Part shown: piece by piece, positions 1 to 22,400 of the stretch | Numbering within the stretch: position 1 is the first letter of the stretch | Layout: each line of letters starts with the position of its first letter | Source of the DNA: Silurus meridionalis | Taxonomy: Eukaryota > Chordata > Actinopteri > Siluriformes > Siluridae | Length of the DNA stretch: 64,000 nucleotides | Reading direction: 5' to 3' | Assembly (NCBI RefSeq): GCF_014805685.1 | Contig: NC_060891.1 | Coordinates: forward strand, 3,449,001-3,513,000 | The notes under the pieces: generated by a model | Databases searched by the model: none | What the model saw: the letters and a program-made list of their open reading frames with translations, nothing else | Told to the model about the DNA's origin: nothing | Program-made: the position numbers and the translations under genes

Positions 1-99
1 ATATTACTTATTTGATATTATTTTTCTCGGTTTTTCTACTCATTTCCAAACACCATTATAACATATTTCCAAGCACATATAAACTGGGAAATATCATGC

Positions 100-372
100 T
101 ATATGTACAAAAGGTTGTGGACACCTAACCTTAAGATTAGTGTGGGCTTTTTGAACATCCTTTTTAACATTTAATTTGTTGTTATAATAACCTCTACTCT
201 TCTGGGAAGATGTTTCACTAGATTTTGCAATGTGCTTATGGAGATTTGTACTTATCCAGCCACATGGGTGTTAGTTTATTCAGGTGCTGTTAGGTGAGGT
301 GGAAAGGCCTGGGGTGCAGTCAGTGTTTATCTCAAAGGTGTTCATTAGGCAATGGTACCAATAACATGCTAG
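100..372 (+). mobile_element. Dispersed MITE-like repeat, partial copy 1
   Basis: This stretch starts with a variant of the end motif TATGGACAAAGGTTTGTGGA and contains the shared core 'ataacctctactcttctggg aagatgtttcac'. The same core occurs at about 2.5, 5.1, 30.3 and 36.1 kb. No ORF is present, so it is a non-autonomous repeat. I do not assign it to a superfamily. Confidence 0.55.
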
Positions 373-385
373 TATACACTCAGTA

Positions 386-388
<3 letters not shown>

Positions 389-432
<44 letters not shown>
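389..432. repeat. (AT)n microsatellite
   Basis: About 22 uninterrupted AT units in a FAM184A intron, directly after MITE-like copy 1. Confidence 0.95.
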
Positions 433-435
<3 letters not shown>

Positions 436-445
436 TGATAAGGGC

Positions 446-515
446 TGTCAATCGATTGTTCTTCTTCTTTGGCTTCTCCCATTAGAGGTCACCACAGCGG
501 ATCATCAGTCTCCAA
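446..515 (-). mobile_element. Short 3' remnant of a non-LTR retrotransposon
   Basis: Read on the minus strand, the stretch GATGATCCGCTGTGGTGACC matches the 3' part of the retrotransposon fragment at 36,560-36,820 (gatgatccgctgtagcgacc there). Only a stub remains, in the FAM184A intron. Confidence 0.5.
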
Positions 516-1016
516 AGGCTGTCAATCGATTAAAATATCTAATCACGATTAATCATGTGATGGTCATAAGTTAACTCATGATTAAACTAATTAATTTTGA
601 CAGCCCTAATATATCTGTATCTCATCCAGTAGAATAATATTTACCATTACACTGTTCAGAAATGGTTTAAAGAACATGGCAAAAAGTTCAAGGTCTTGAC
701 TTGGCCTTCAGATTTCCAAACCTTCAGTCCGTTTAAGTATCTGTAACAAAAAATCTTTTTACTTTGCAGCTTACAGGACTTAACATCTGGTTTGCAGACA
801 CTACAGCACACTTTCAGAAATCTTGGGAAGTCCAGGTCTTAGACAACTCAGTTGTTTATAATTACAGAAGTTAAAGCATTAAAAGCTGTCCTACTTGAGC
901 AGAGGGTATAGATAAGGAATACAGCACTAAATTGGGGGGCTAAATGACTCATTATGGGTAATGTCAATAATAAAGCATCCTTACATTTTCCTTACGACTT
1001 CATTTGTGTATTTTAG

Positions 1017-8126
<7,110 letters not shown>

Positions 8127-8579
8127 CACTTTCCACCAGAAGAGCATGCGAAAAAAAAAAACAGCACTTTTCAGTCGTCCATTAGTCTGTGTTCTGCACT
8201 TCACTGTGAACTTCACTTCCTGTTTTTATTTCAGTAATAATATGAAGAATAATTATAATACTCTTTATTCCTTTGACCTGGGCATTAATGCAATATGAGA
8301 GGAGAGGTTTATCCGATTTCGTCGATCGCACAGATCAGATCTGTCTCTTCTTGAAGGACCGAAACTGTTGGAACAACACTGTCTTGCCAGTTCTGAACAA
8401 TTTAATTTACAATTAATTGCACAATTAATTGTTTATATTTGTATTCGATTTGTCTTGTTACGAAACAATAAACCATCAATTATAAAAAATAATTATAATA
8501 AACTATGTCTGTCATCTTTAAATGCAAATGTCTATATAAATATGAGTAACGGGGAAAAAACATTTCAGTTAGAGTAGTA

Positions 8580-8637
<58 letters not shown>

Positions 8638-9709
8638 TTAGACAGATTTCAAAGCAAGTAAGACCTCTCAGAAAAGGTAAAAAAAAAAATATTTTTTAAC
8701 AGTTTAGGTTTTTTTTTTTCAGTTTTTTAATAGTAAAAGTTTACTATTCTTTAATATTATAGGAACTAACTTGTTTCATAGCCATTCAACAACATAAAAT
8801 ATAACTATGAAATAAAAAAAAAAGCAACGTGTCGTTTGTAAATGAATGTATAAAAAAACTGCTATTGTTGCCATATTTCTATGACATAATCGTTTAAATA
8901 AAAGCCAAAAGACTATTTTCTCATCAGCTGTCATGGATTCAGAGCCTGGAATATAAAAAATATTTATACAATTAAAAAAGATATTATTTGGATTTCAGAT
9001 TTAAACTTTTGCTTATATGGAAAAGGGTAATTAATCACATTACAACAATAAGTCTTCAGTGTAATTTTTGTAAATTTTATTTTTACAATGTTTTATTTAC
9101 AAAGTAGGAAACAACATTTTGGGTATCAATTTCTAATGTGTAAAATATATATATTTTTTGTAACGTCTAGCGCCCTCTGCTGGCTAAGAACATATTGCAA
9201 ACGTTAGAAAAACAAGGTCACATGGGTTGACTTTTAAAGTAGCTCTTTGTTAACGTTGCTGGTGACATTTCCAAGCCAGAAAAAAAATGTAAACAAAAGC
9301 CAGAAAACACATAAAGTAGCGAGATCCACTGTGTAGCAATATGGTGTATAGTGAATTTGGCAGAAATCTTTGATTTGAAATAATCTTTATACATTTAGAG
9401 AAGCTTTTGACGAATTACATACTGCAGCTTTAATTTTATTTACATGGCTCTATTACGTCTGAGCAAAATATGCAAAATACCTTCAAATGAAATAGAATTA
9501 TTCTGGATTGTTACTAGAGAAAACATGGCAGTTGAGTGTAGTGCATGTGGTAAGAAATGAAACTAGAATCTCAACAACAACAGCTAGCTTTTGACTTAAT
9601 TTCTAATAATTATCACAGCATGTCAAGCAATAACGTGAGAAAAATTCCTGTCCTTGTGCGACCTTCCGTCCAGGCCATGGCTTCCTCCAACCACGTGCGT
9701 CCTTCATCC
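8127..9709. other. Spacer between FAM184A and PLN 3' ends
   Basis: AT-rich convergent spacer holding the FAM184A 3' UTR, a (TAA)n microsatellite at 8,581-8,636 and the presumed PLN 3' UTR. A minus-strand AATAAA (tttatt at 9,435-9,440) could end PLN transcripts. I see no conserved coding sequence. Confidence 0.6.
8467..8472 (+). terminator. Candidate polyadenylation signal of FAM184A
   Basis: An AATAAA hexamer lies about 340 nt after the FAM184A stop codon in an AT-rich 3' region. It is the first plausible signal but is unproven, because AT-rich DNA gives such hexamers by chance. Confidence 0.35.
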
Positions 9710-9868
9710 TTACATCAGCAGGACGATGATGTAGATGAGGAGCAGGCAGATGAGGATGAGCGAGAAGTTGACGAAGAGCTCCTGCAGGTTGCGCTTGGTC
9801 TGCGGGTTGACCTCGATCAGGGAGGCCCTGCGCATGGCCGAGCGGGTTAAGTGTTGAACTCTCTCCAT
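9710..9868 (-). CDS. pln: Cardiac phospholamban (SERCA2a inhibitor)
   Basis: A 52-residue protein on the minus strand, ATG at 9868 and TAA at 9710, exactly the family length. Phospholamban is a single-pass sarcoplasmic reticulum protein that inhibits the calcium pump SERCA2a. PKA phosphorylation of Ser16 relieves the inhibition. The sequence has the cytoplasmic helix ([16 protein letters not shown]) with the PKA site RRAS16, a hinge (NPQTK), and the membrane helix [19 protein letters not shown]. The zipper residues L37, I40, L44, I47 and L51 that build the pentamer are present. Arg9 and Arg14 are kept. Oddities against the mammalian sequence are Leu for Thr17 (CaMKII site), Ser for Cys36 and Tyr for Cys46; Cys41 remains. 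As in mammals the whole coding region is one exon, with a probable acceptor about 100 nt upstream. Its position beside FAM184A and ROS1 fits the conserved 6q22-type order. Confidence 0.95.
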   Translation of the reverse strand: MERVQHLTRSAMRRASLIEVNPQTKRNLQELFVNFSLILICLLLIYIIVLLM

Positions 9869-12549
<2,681 letters not shown>

Positions 12550-12630
12550 CGTTAGAAGTGGAGGAAGGTGCTAAAGGTGAATTGTAGTGATGAGCACTTC
12601 CAAGTTATGAATGCAGAACAGAACAGTCCA
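12550..12630 (-). other. pln: Probable PLN noncoding first exon
   Basis: On the minus strand a strong splice donor (GTAAGAAG) begins at 12,549. The sequence before it contains no long ORF and lies just downstream of a TATA box. A two-exon structure with a noncoding first exon and a long intron is the known PLN arrangement. Exon ends are inferred; the start is placed about 25-30 nt after the TATA box. Confidence 0.55.
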
Positions 12631-12653
12631 GCGCTTGTGTTTGTTGTGTTCAG

Positions 12654-12660
12654 TTTATAA
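12654..12660 (-). promoter_or_regulatory. TATA box of the PLN promoter
   Basis: TTATAAA on the minus strand, preceded by a CACCCC box ('ttccccacccctttag'). The spacing to the proposed exon and donor supports a genuine tissue-specific promoter. No transcript evidence is available. Confidence 0.5.
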
Positions 12661-15600
12661 GAGGAACTAAAGGGGTGGGGAAAAGTGGGAACGTGACCAG
12701 GAAGAGGGTGACGGACACCACTGCTGTGACCTCTGAGTGCAACTGAGTGTACACTAAAAACATACAGTTCCCACAAGCAGGGCTTTCCTGTGCCTGATGC
12801 AGGCTTTTATTCTCCTTCTCCTTCAAGCTATTTACTGTAAATGAAACATAGTGACTTTTTTTTTAAGGTTTTGTATTATTCCAAATGAAGGGAGAGAATT
12901 CTGGGAGATTAACAGTATGGTTTCATGCTAAGACCACAGGAATGGATTAGCCTTGGACCTGGCTTAACCTTTATTGTCACGCAGAAGAACGTCTATAAAT
13001 AAGTGCTATAAACAGGGGTGGTTTATTTTAAGATATTTACTATATATAAGATCATTCTCCGAGTGTAATCTTCAGAGGAATGCGCATCATCTTCGCACAA
13101 GTGGCTAGCTAGCTGTCCTGTCAACACATCAGGCTGCTGTTGTACGACTGGTTGCATGCAACACTCTCAGGTCACTAAAGGTGCACGGTTTCCATGCAAT
13201 ACGTGTGACATGATCACGTGATGTTCTGAAAGTAAGACATCTGACGCACCGTAGAAGACAAGAGTAGCAAATCGGTGTGATCGTATCGTCCTTTTGGTGT
13301 TTTGATTCCTAAATGAACTGATACCAAAAAATTCATTTGGATAAATAATCAAAACCGATAATATAAAAAAAATCACATTTTCATGACCAATATTGTTTTC
13401 TAAGTCTGCTTTTTGTCCAAGATTCTAAGGGCAGGTTGGATTGTTTGAGTATCTGCAAGAGTTTGTAGGAGTAAGTGAGACTGGCCAAGAGTGTTTATGG
13501 GAGCAGGTTGGATTGAACAGACTTTCTGCTCAAACATGCAGGACTGTTCAAGCATTTTTTGCAAAAGTGAGACAGATCGGGGAAATGTGTCTGTAGGAGT
13601 GGGTGGGAACGGCTCAAATGTTTCTGTGATAGTCCTGCTTTCCAAGGCTGGTATAATAGCCTTCTTGATTCCTTGACCATTACCTGTGTATTTAGAATAT
13701 AAAGCCATAAACAGACCAGAAACCCTTTACTCCTTAACACCATCTCTACCGGTACATGGTAGACATACTTCCAGGCTCTTTTCTGTTCTGCCACTATGGC
13801 TTTCAAACTATTTTTTTTTCCCGACAAAGAATTTTAGAATGATGGTATACTTAGTCTGGGTCCTAATAAAACACTATTAGAATGTATTTCCTTTAAATCA
13901 CTTCACTCCAGGTGAGGGTGTCTGCTAAATGCCAATGCCAGTCAGTTAAATCCACTATAATCAATTTGGACAATAACTAAAATAAAACCAAAGCTGCACC
14001 TGGACCACGACACTTTTATTCAGCACAAATTATGCTCCAGGATTCAGTCCCTAGCTGGCCAGTCATTTTTGCTATGTTCATGATTCCGAGTCACCTAGTT
14101 TCTTAATCCTAGTCTGTATTGACATGTTTCACCTGTTATGTCATAATCTCGCTATCCTGCCTCTTTGAATTATGATACTGGATCTTCCTTTGGAGTTAAC
14201 CCAATATGCAGACCCAAATCATTTAGATTTCGATTCTACCTTTCATATATTAGCATATGAATATGAATATACATGTATAGCTACTCAGTTTACCTAGGAA
14301 AAGGAAATTATTTTATTTGACAACAGATTTATTCATTTCTACCCTAATGCCATTGTGTCCTATAACCAAATGAGTTAACCTTTAACCAGAAAAAGATAGA
14401 ATGGTTGACCAGAATTCCAAAAATACTCAACATACTATAATGGCACAGGCTCACAAGAAATCTTGAGCAATTTTAACATTAATATAGAAAGTGAAACAAG
14501 TAAAAAAAAAATTATTGAAATTTGACCAATGAAGGAAAATGAAGGAGTCTTTGTGGACACTTGTTTTTTATGTTGCTGCACATTAGTGTCAACCTGAAAG
14601 ACATACCAAATTGCCCTAAGTGTGCTTTTGTGTTTGTGTGTGTGTTTTGTCTGTGTGTGAGTGCACCTCACCAATTCCACAGGGAGCCTTCCCAAAATAA
14701 CCCTTCTTTGTGCGCACAAATCCACCTCACCCTAAATAAAAAGTGCTTCGCATAGTTGCGGCCCTAGTGACCTAGCGCGAGCCGTGTACATGTTTTTTTG
14801 CTGCTCTTAACTCGGTATCACTTCAAAAGTTCCTAATCCCAACACAAACACTCCTGTCCTTCTCCGTTACTGCGTGCGTTCAGGATTTTCAGCGCTTTAA
14901 AGATAAACGACCTCAACCTGTGTGGAGCCTGAACTGTGAACCTTGAGGCACTTTTAGCGTAGCGGCTTCAGAAATACCTGCCTGATACATGGAGGATGGA
15001 GCTACTGCTAAACCTTTGTGAAAATCTTTACACCCTTCATTGTAAAAAGATCCAGACTACATGGTGTTGCTATGCTTGATAGATAGACTGATATACTGTA
15101 GATGCATACCATATAGTACCTTCATGGTCGGTGTTAGGTCGACACTCATTAATACTGCAGCAGGAAGGAATGGCAGATGTATTTATAAATTTGCGTTTGT
15201 AGACTGGAGGCTTGACAGCAATAATGTAGAGCTATTGATCTCAATCTCAGGTTTGGGTCTTCTAATTCACGTTATAGGGAAATTTCATGCTACACCATAC
15301 AAAGGCATCCTATACAATCGTGTGAGTCCGAGTTTGTGAAAGGACCAAATATGGCTGAGTACGTCACGTGTCATGTGGGTGTTTTAAATTGCTCAGCATT
15401 GGCACAACAACAAGGCAGTGTGATTCGAAAAGTGCCATTGATTCACGTTAGGCTTGGAATTCAGACAACCTAAAAAAAAAAAAAAGTTTCTGCTATTTTT
15501 ATTCAATCAGAGTTTGGCCTTGTCCTTGTTTACAGTCGCATTATGAGGTATTTCGCAGATTAAATGTCTCTGCTTGGCAATATTTATAGCTAGTTGGCTG

Positions 15601-16690
15601 GTGAGAGGCCTGATGACAATGTGATTATAGATTTGAGATCGTGCATCTGGTAATGAAAGCTTTCCCCTGGTTGGATGAGAGCACATCCTATTCCAGCACA
15701 GCACATTAAAACAATCTCCTACCTTAAAGGTCATACGCTGTTTCTAACCACACAACCATACATGCAAACGAGCGAAAAAGTGGTGAAGGTCTCTTATTTG
15801 AATAAATGTGTAAGCAAAATGCGCTAACATTGTAGCCACTGTGCACTATAACGAACAGGGCGGAAATGTCAGAGCACTCAGGTATAAAAGCACTATTGTC
15901 ACCCAGTTTAGATATTGTCACAAAGCAGCTTTCAGAAATAAACAGAGTATGAATATACATTTTAAATGTATTACTTTATTCCCAGACTTGTATTCCTGAT
16001 AAAAACAACCCGCTTTAAGGGATAAGCTCTCTGAGACTTCATAAGGAAGAAAACTGAAGAGGAACCTGACTCAAAAGCAACTCATTCCCAACCCCAAATA
16101 TTCATTCATTAGTTTGTTGAGGATATCAACCGTTCACTGATGGACACCAAGACCTAGACCTAAGACACTGTACCAGAACTGTTCATATCACAGTCCAAAG
16201 CCATCTTCATGGTTCCTAAGTGGAGCTACCTGCATGCATCTCATTTTCCTGAAGCTCACCTTCATAAAGCTTCGGTTTGACAAATGAAATGTTGCATTTT
16301 TTATATTTAAAAAAGATTTAATCTTTTAAATATTAAAGCTTTATTTAATTTAAAAAGTTTTTATAAACAGGTTATCAAACAGCCTTCACGAATGTCAATT
16401 TTCACTCAAAACTTTTCGGTTCTATAACAAATAAGGTCATTCTTACTTGAAATCCAAGGGTGCCAGGAATTATAAGCACTAACATGACCAGTTACCATTT
16501 GTCTTTCAAAAATAAACAGACGTTTTTTGGGGGCTTCTGCTTTAGATTAGGTTTGACATGTTAAAGTGCAAGTAATATAAAATATACTGTATATATATAT
16601 TATATATAGTTAAACAGCGCCGCTCGTGGTTCGTAAAGGAAATGCACAAAATGGTATTAAGAAGAAAGGCTGGGACTGATTCTTTCTAGC
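12661..16690. other. Spacer upstream of PLN and ROS1
   Basis: No conserved exon is recognised. A short match to a common teleost SINE-type tail ('tctgctaaatgcc') occurs at about 13,918. The remainder is AT-rich single-copy-looking DNA. The ROS1 signal-peptide exon could lie here or further upstream but I cannot identify it. Confidence 0.4.
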
Positions 16691-16691
16691 C

Positions 16692-16695
16692 CAGA

Positions 16696-16774
<79 letters not shown>
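16692..16774. repeat. (CTAT)n microsatellite
   Basis: About 20 CTAT units a few hundred bases before the LINE. Confidence 0.95.
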
Positions 16775-17031
16775 ATTCAGTTAATTTTATTACATATGAG
16801 AATATAAAATAATATTCTTTAGTGTCTGTGTAAGTCAGTACCTGCCTATAGGGAAATGCCAATGGACTGTTCTAGACAATCCACTGCATTTGTACCTTTT
16901 TTTTAATCCAGTGTTTCTTTTAAATATAGTTGGGGTGTTCAACATTTGGCTATTTCAAATAGCCAAATTTGAAATAGCCAAAATCTCATTCCCCTCTATT
17001 TCCTCCTTATTCTACAAATGAACCTGCACTG

Positions 17032-18648
17032 GTGGAATCAGCTCTCCCTCATTACACCTCTCTTACTGAACATCAGGTAAGGAGAGAGCTGAAGAAACTG
17101 AAGACCAGGAAAGCAGCAGGCCCAGATGGGTTGTGCCCCAGGCTCCTGAAGACATGTGCAGATGAGCTAGGAGGTCCTCTCCAGCACCTCTTTAACCTGA
17201 GCCTGCGCCTTGGTATAATACCAACACTCTGGAAGACCTCATGCATCATTCCTTTGCCCAAGGCCAAGCAGCCTAGGGACAATAAAGATTACAGACCAAT
17301 TGCACTGACCTCTCACATAATGAAAACTTTGGAGAGGTTAGTGCTGCAGTTGCTGAAGCCCCAGGTGCAACATGCCCAGGATCCACTGCAGTTTGCGTAT
17401 AGGGAGAGGGTGGGAGTGGAGGATGCTGTCCTGCATCTCCTCCACCGCACTTTGTCTTACCTTGATGAAGGGGGATGTGCAGTGAGAATGTTGTTTTTTG
17501 ATTTCTCCAGCGCATTTGACACAATCCAACCCCAATTCTGCAGGAAAAACTCAGGAGTATGGCAGTCGAGCCATACTTAATATCCTGGATCATGGACTAT
17601 CTGAAGGACAGACCCCAGTTTGTCAGAATGGGGGCCAGCCTTTCCAGAACACTTTGCAGCAGTGTGGGAGTACCTCAAGGTACAGTTCTTTCTCCGATGT
17701 TGTTTGCTCTGTACACGACCGACTTCCAACACAACACAGAGGCTTGCCACATACAGAAATTCTCAGATGATACCGTCATTGTGGCCTGCATTAAGGAAGA
17801 CAAGGAGGTGGAGTACAGGCAGCTGGTGCAGGATTTTGTTCTTTGGTCCAAGCAGAACCAGCTACTGCTAAATATTAGAAAAACGAAAGAACTGATTCTG
17901 GACTTCAGAAGACAACCCCCCCTCTCCCAGCCAATATGCATTGACGGTGACCTGGTGGAGACGGTCACGTCTTATAAATATCTGGGAGTGGTGTTGGACA
18001 AGAAACTGGACTGGAACGAGAACACCACCCTGCTCAGCAAAAAATGTCAAACCAGGATGTACTTCCTGCGAAGGCTGGCATCTTTTAATATTTCCACCAA
18101 GCTTCTTAGTATGTTTTATCAATCAGTCATCAAAAGTGCTCTGCTGTACGCTGTGGTGTGCTGGTGCGGCACAAGCAAGAAAAACCTGACCCGACTAAAT
18201 AAGATCATCAGGAGGGCTAGCTCTGTTGTGGGACTGAAGCTGGCCTCAGTGGAGGAGGTGGCAGAACAACGGACATTGTCGAGACTTCAGGCAATCATGG
18301 ACAATGTGACACACCCTATGCATGAGGCCTTCAGTAAGAGGAAGAGCAGCTTCAGCAGCAGACTTTTATCCCAACGCTGCACCACAGACAGACTTAGGAA
18401 GTCTTTTGTCCCACGAGCCATCAGACTGCACAACACTCTGTGCTGAGAGCTTTTACTTTATCTTTTGATTAGGCTGGAATTCTGGGAAACTTGGCTTGAT
18501 TTTGATTTTGGGTGATTGTTTATATTTGCTTGTACCTTTTATCTTTTATCTTTTATCTATTTATTGTGTTTTATTTTGGTTTAGGAATGATTGTGTTTTT
18601 ATGTGTGGGTGGCTGGCCACTTGGAATTTCCTTCGGGATCATTAAAGT

Positions 18649-18650
<2 letters not shown>
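17032..18650 (+). mobile_element. LINE reverse transcriptase, L2/CR1-like, one frameshift
   Basis: 5'-truncated non-LTR retrotransposon. The first reading frame (17,032 to about 17,530) has RT motifs RKAAGPDGLCP, DYRPIALTS and FFDFSSAFDTIQP. The second (from about 17,532 to the stop at 18,446) continues with GVPQGTVLSPMLF, the catalytic FSDDT box, and the thumb/C-terminal part SYKYLGVVLD and LLYAVVCWCG. A single 1-nt shift at about 17,530 separates the two frames, so the copy is recent. The endonuclease region is absent. The 3' UTR (18,447-18,650) ends 'gggatcattaaagttt' and runs into a long TCTA array, which is probably the element's own 3' tail. Clade assignment (L2/CR1 including fish Rex1-type) is from motif style only. 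Confidence 0.9.
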
Positions 18651-18698
<48 letters not shown>

Positions 18699-18699
18699 G

Positions 18700-18779
<80 letters not shown>
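18651..18779. repeat. (TCTA)n array at the LINE 3' end
   Basis: About 32 TCTA units, one variant TCTG, starting immediately after the LINE 3' UTR. This fits LINE families whose 3' ends carry short tandem units. Confidence 0.95.
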
Positions 18780-19258
18780 ATATAATCGTATATCATTTTT
18801 TTATATCATCGTCACACCCCCTGTAAAACCAATCCCAGAGTTGTGTAGCAGTGAAAGTGAATCACCTTTTAGCCTTTATCCACAATGAGTATTCATTCCA
18901 CACCAAAAAGAAAAGATAAGCACCTCATTCCTTTTCCGAGTCCATAGTTCAGTTCAGCTAATAAAAGTGTTGTGATTACTGACAGTTATCAATGACACAT
19001 ACACGTCTGGAAGCACCAGTTCCTGTTTCCTGTCTGTTCACACGCAGGTGAAAAATGCAGACGGACCATGACGGGACCAGAACCAAAAATCTAAATAGAG
19101 TTTTACATTAGGAGTCAGATGTAGGGTTGGTTTTAGGTGTTGGGGAATAAGAAGTGAGGAAACAGGTGTGAATATAGGCGTAAAATGGAAGGGATTTGGA
19201 AAAGAAGATATTTTCACTGTCTAATTTTACATTTGCTTTTCTTTCTCATCTGTCTAAG

Positions 19259-19401
19259 ACCATCATCAGGCAATCAACCTCAAGAAGTAAGACGCATTAA
19301 ATATTTTGTTCATTTCAGTTGAACCTTAGACTTTTATCTGGGATGGATGGATGGATGGATGGATGGATGGATGGATGGATGGATGGATGGATGGATGGAT
19401 G

Positions 19402-19489
<88 letters not shown>

Positions 19490-22400
19490 TTGTTGTATGG
19501 GTGTGTGCGTGTGTGTTTGTGTCTGTGTCTGATATGGTCCCTTTTTTAATTCAGTGCAAATGAATCACATGAACTGCATTATAAAGACAAATGGAAAATC
19601 ATCTAGAACCTTCTTAAGTTGAGAAGTACAATCTCGTAGGCTGACCAGATAAAGATCAATGAAGTATGGCCTAATATTTACCACAGCAAGCTGTAATAAA
19701 TCATTTCCTTAATGTTGCTTTTTTGTGTTCTGATAATCAAATATTTGTATTCTAGGTGGCTGAAAGTCCTTTTGGAAACTGCACAGAGAAAAGTAAGCAA
19801 CTGCCGAACTTCTACAAGCTATTAATACTAAATAGGGTCATTCCTTATACTGTATATGCTGCCCTTTAGATCTAAATGTGGTAGATATGTATATACACTA
19901 TCTACTATATGGACAAAAGTATTGGGATGCCTGACTTTTCTAACCATATGTGGTTCTTCGTCAAACTGTTTCCAGAAAATTGGAAACACACAATTGTATA
20001 GAATGTCTTTGGATGTGATTGCATTAAAACATTTTTTTGCCAATAGTTTTTCTGCCTCCACCGTATGTAACTTCGGTTGGCTCTCACAACATCACCCTCA
20101 GCTGGACTCACCTGAACTGCACCGAGGTTGTTTATGTTCCTCAGTGGACTGGACATGATGGAGTTTGGACACACAAAAAGGTGGGAGTACATATAAATCC
20201 ATTTTTAGAGGTGGAAATAGAATAAAATATTCTACTCAAGTAAAATACTGTTACTTCAATGAAATTTTACTTACCGGTAAGTACAAGCAAAGTTACCAGC
20301 CTAAAAATCTACTGAAGTAAAAGTCAAAATTAGCAGCAGGAGTGAAGTGTGGGATTCTAGTATAGTTAAAAAAAAAGAGGATATAAATCTCAAAATAGTT
20401 GTTTTAGATTGAATTAACAAGTTTACAAAATAAAGTGCTAACACAAAAAAAACTTGTCTAATGTGAGTTATGCACTTTTGCACCAATAATCAGCACTCTC
20501 CTGTTATGTCATTTATGATACCAAGAGAAATCGCAAATTGTCTGTCTTTTCCGTGACCATCTTTCTTTCTTATAGTTTTTTTTAGCATGCTCACAATCAG
20601 TGCAGTAGTTGCCGAGGCACGATTTTTTCCCCCTTTGCATAATTGTACATTTTAATTTTTTTTATATTTTACAATACTCCAAACAAAACATACTTAAGTA
20701 CAATTACAGATTTAAAAACTACTTTAAAAAGTACACAAAAAACTACTCAATGACAGTAATGCGAGTAATGGGTTTATAAATTAAGTGCTTGAAATATGTT
20801 TGATCGGGACACAAAGGTTTAATAAACAACAAAGAAGAAAGCAGCTGAAAAGTAGAACTACCTTTGACTGTAGTTACAGTTTTCTTTGCATATTTAATTT
20901 GCACATCTTGATCTTTGCCAAAATGGTTCATGTTCCATCATGAATGCTGTTGAACAGCAATTTCTTTTAGCAAAGTCTTGCCACAGATTTTAACTAGGTC
21001 ACTCTTGCACACAAAATATGAAAAGTTTAGTGGTACTTATGCAGGGAACCTTGTCTGATTTTGATTCTTGTCTTGTGTGTATTTTCTGTTGTAGAATGTA
21101 ACAGAACCTACATACACAGTGGAGAATCTGCAGCCGTACACACTGTATAAGTTCAGGGTTTGGGGTGTGGTTTCTGAGACGTACGTTGTTTCTGCAGAAA
21201 GCCAGTTTTACAGAACTGAGCCTTTTGGAGGTATTTTCACAATTGGGAATTATCGAATTAATCAAATAAACAAATGTTGAATAAAGGTTATTCTACTGCT
21301 ATTGTATTGATATAATTAGCTATCCGAAGTCCACTAAATACAAAAAAGACATGAACTGTTTTCAGTTCCCTCTAGTCCTTTGATTGAGAGCGTAGACAGT
21401 GACTCCGGATTGAGTGTGGACGTCAGCTGGTCGGCTCCAGAGAACCCCAGAGGCTCCATTGTGGGATACAACCTCAACCTCACCTCCTGCACACACATCC
21501 TCACCCTTACCATGGCAGGAAATGTCTTCTTCGCTACATTCTACCCGACTCTGCATAACACCACGTACAGGTTTGCAGAGATGCACGACATGCCTGGGGT
21601 TCATTGCATTGTTCTTAAAGTTGTGACGAATACTGAAGTGACCTTCAATTAAATACACCTGCTCCTGGAAGGGCCCTGAACAAACAGCCAAAACATGTTA
21701 AGGACAAAGTGTAGTAAGCTTTATCAAGTATTTATCAAGAATTAGTAATAAAAATGATATTAAATACTATTAAATTGAAAGATTAGGACGAAAGTCTGTC
21801 AGTTGGTATGGAAGGCATTACTCAGAGAAGTGACCAAGAGGCCAAGGATAACTCAGAATGTAATACTTCCACCACCGTGCTTCACAATGGAGATTGTGTA
21901 TTTTTAAGAAACTTTAATCTTATTTTCTGACTGGAATTGAACTGCTCAGATTGGAGACTCCTTTGATAAATTCAAAATAAACTTCACCATGTTATAAAAG
22001 TCCTTTGTGCTTAGCATCCAATGGACCAGCACCCATGTATGTATTAATTATAGAATAAGTAACTAGAATAGAATAGAATAACTAGAATAGGTTACTATAT
22101 AATAATATATACCATCAGGCGTATTCATTAAACAATGATTTGAATTCATTCGGACCAATTAGAGAAATTAGTGACTATCATTTTAGACATAATAATAATA
22201 ATAAGTCTACTGGATAAATGCCTAATCTTCAATAGCACATGAGGCATAAACGTTGATTCATTGATTTATTGTTATGGTAGTAGGATTTGATTTGGGTCTG
22301 TATGAATAATGTAACAAAATAGCGTAATGCAATTCTTAGCTTGCTCATTTGTTGCCAATTTCTACATTTATCCAGAATTTCAATAGCTGCTGTCAACCGC

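Noticed and set aside
769..842. Possible FAM184A exon reading LQDLTSGLQTLQHTF after a ctttgcag acceptor
   Set aside because: Coiled-coil-like composition, but it runs into a stop without a good donor, and the confirmed exons downstream do not need it.
13400..13830. Overlapping minus-strand ORFs of 102 and 110 codons
   Set aside because: No family resemblance, no splice context, and inconsistent frames; likely chance.
19259..19286. 28-bp exon as the certain first ROS1 exon
   Set aside because: Phase fits the next exon ([13 protein letters not shown]), but homology is too weak to be sure and it encodes no signal peptide; kept only as a weak part of the ROS1 entry.
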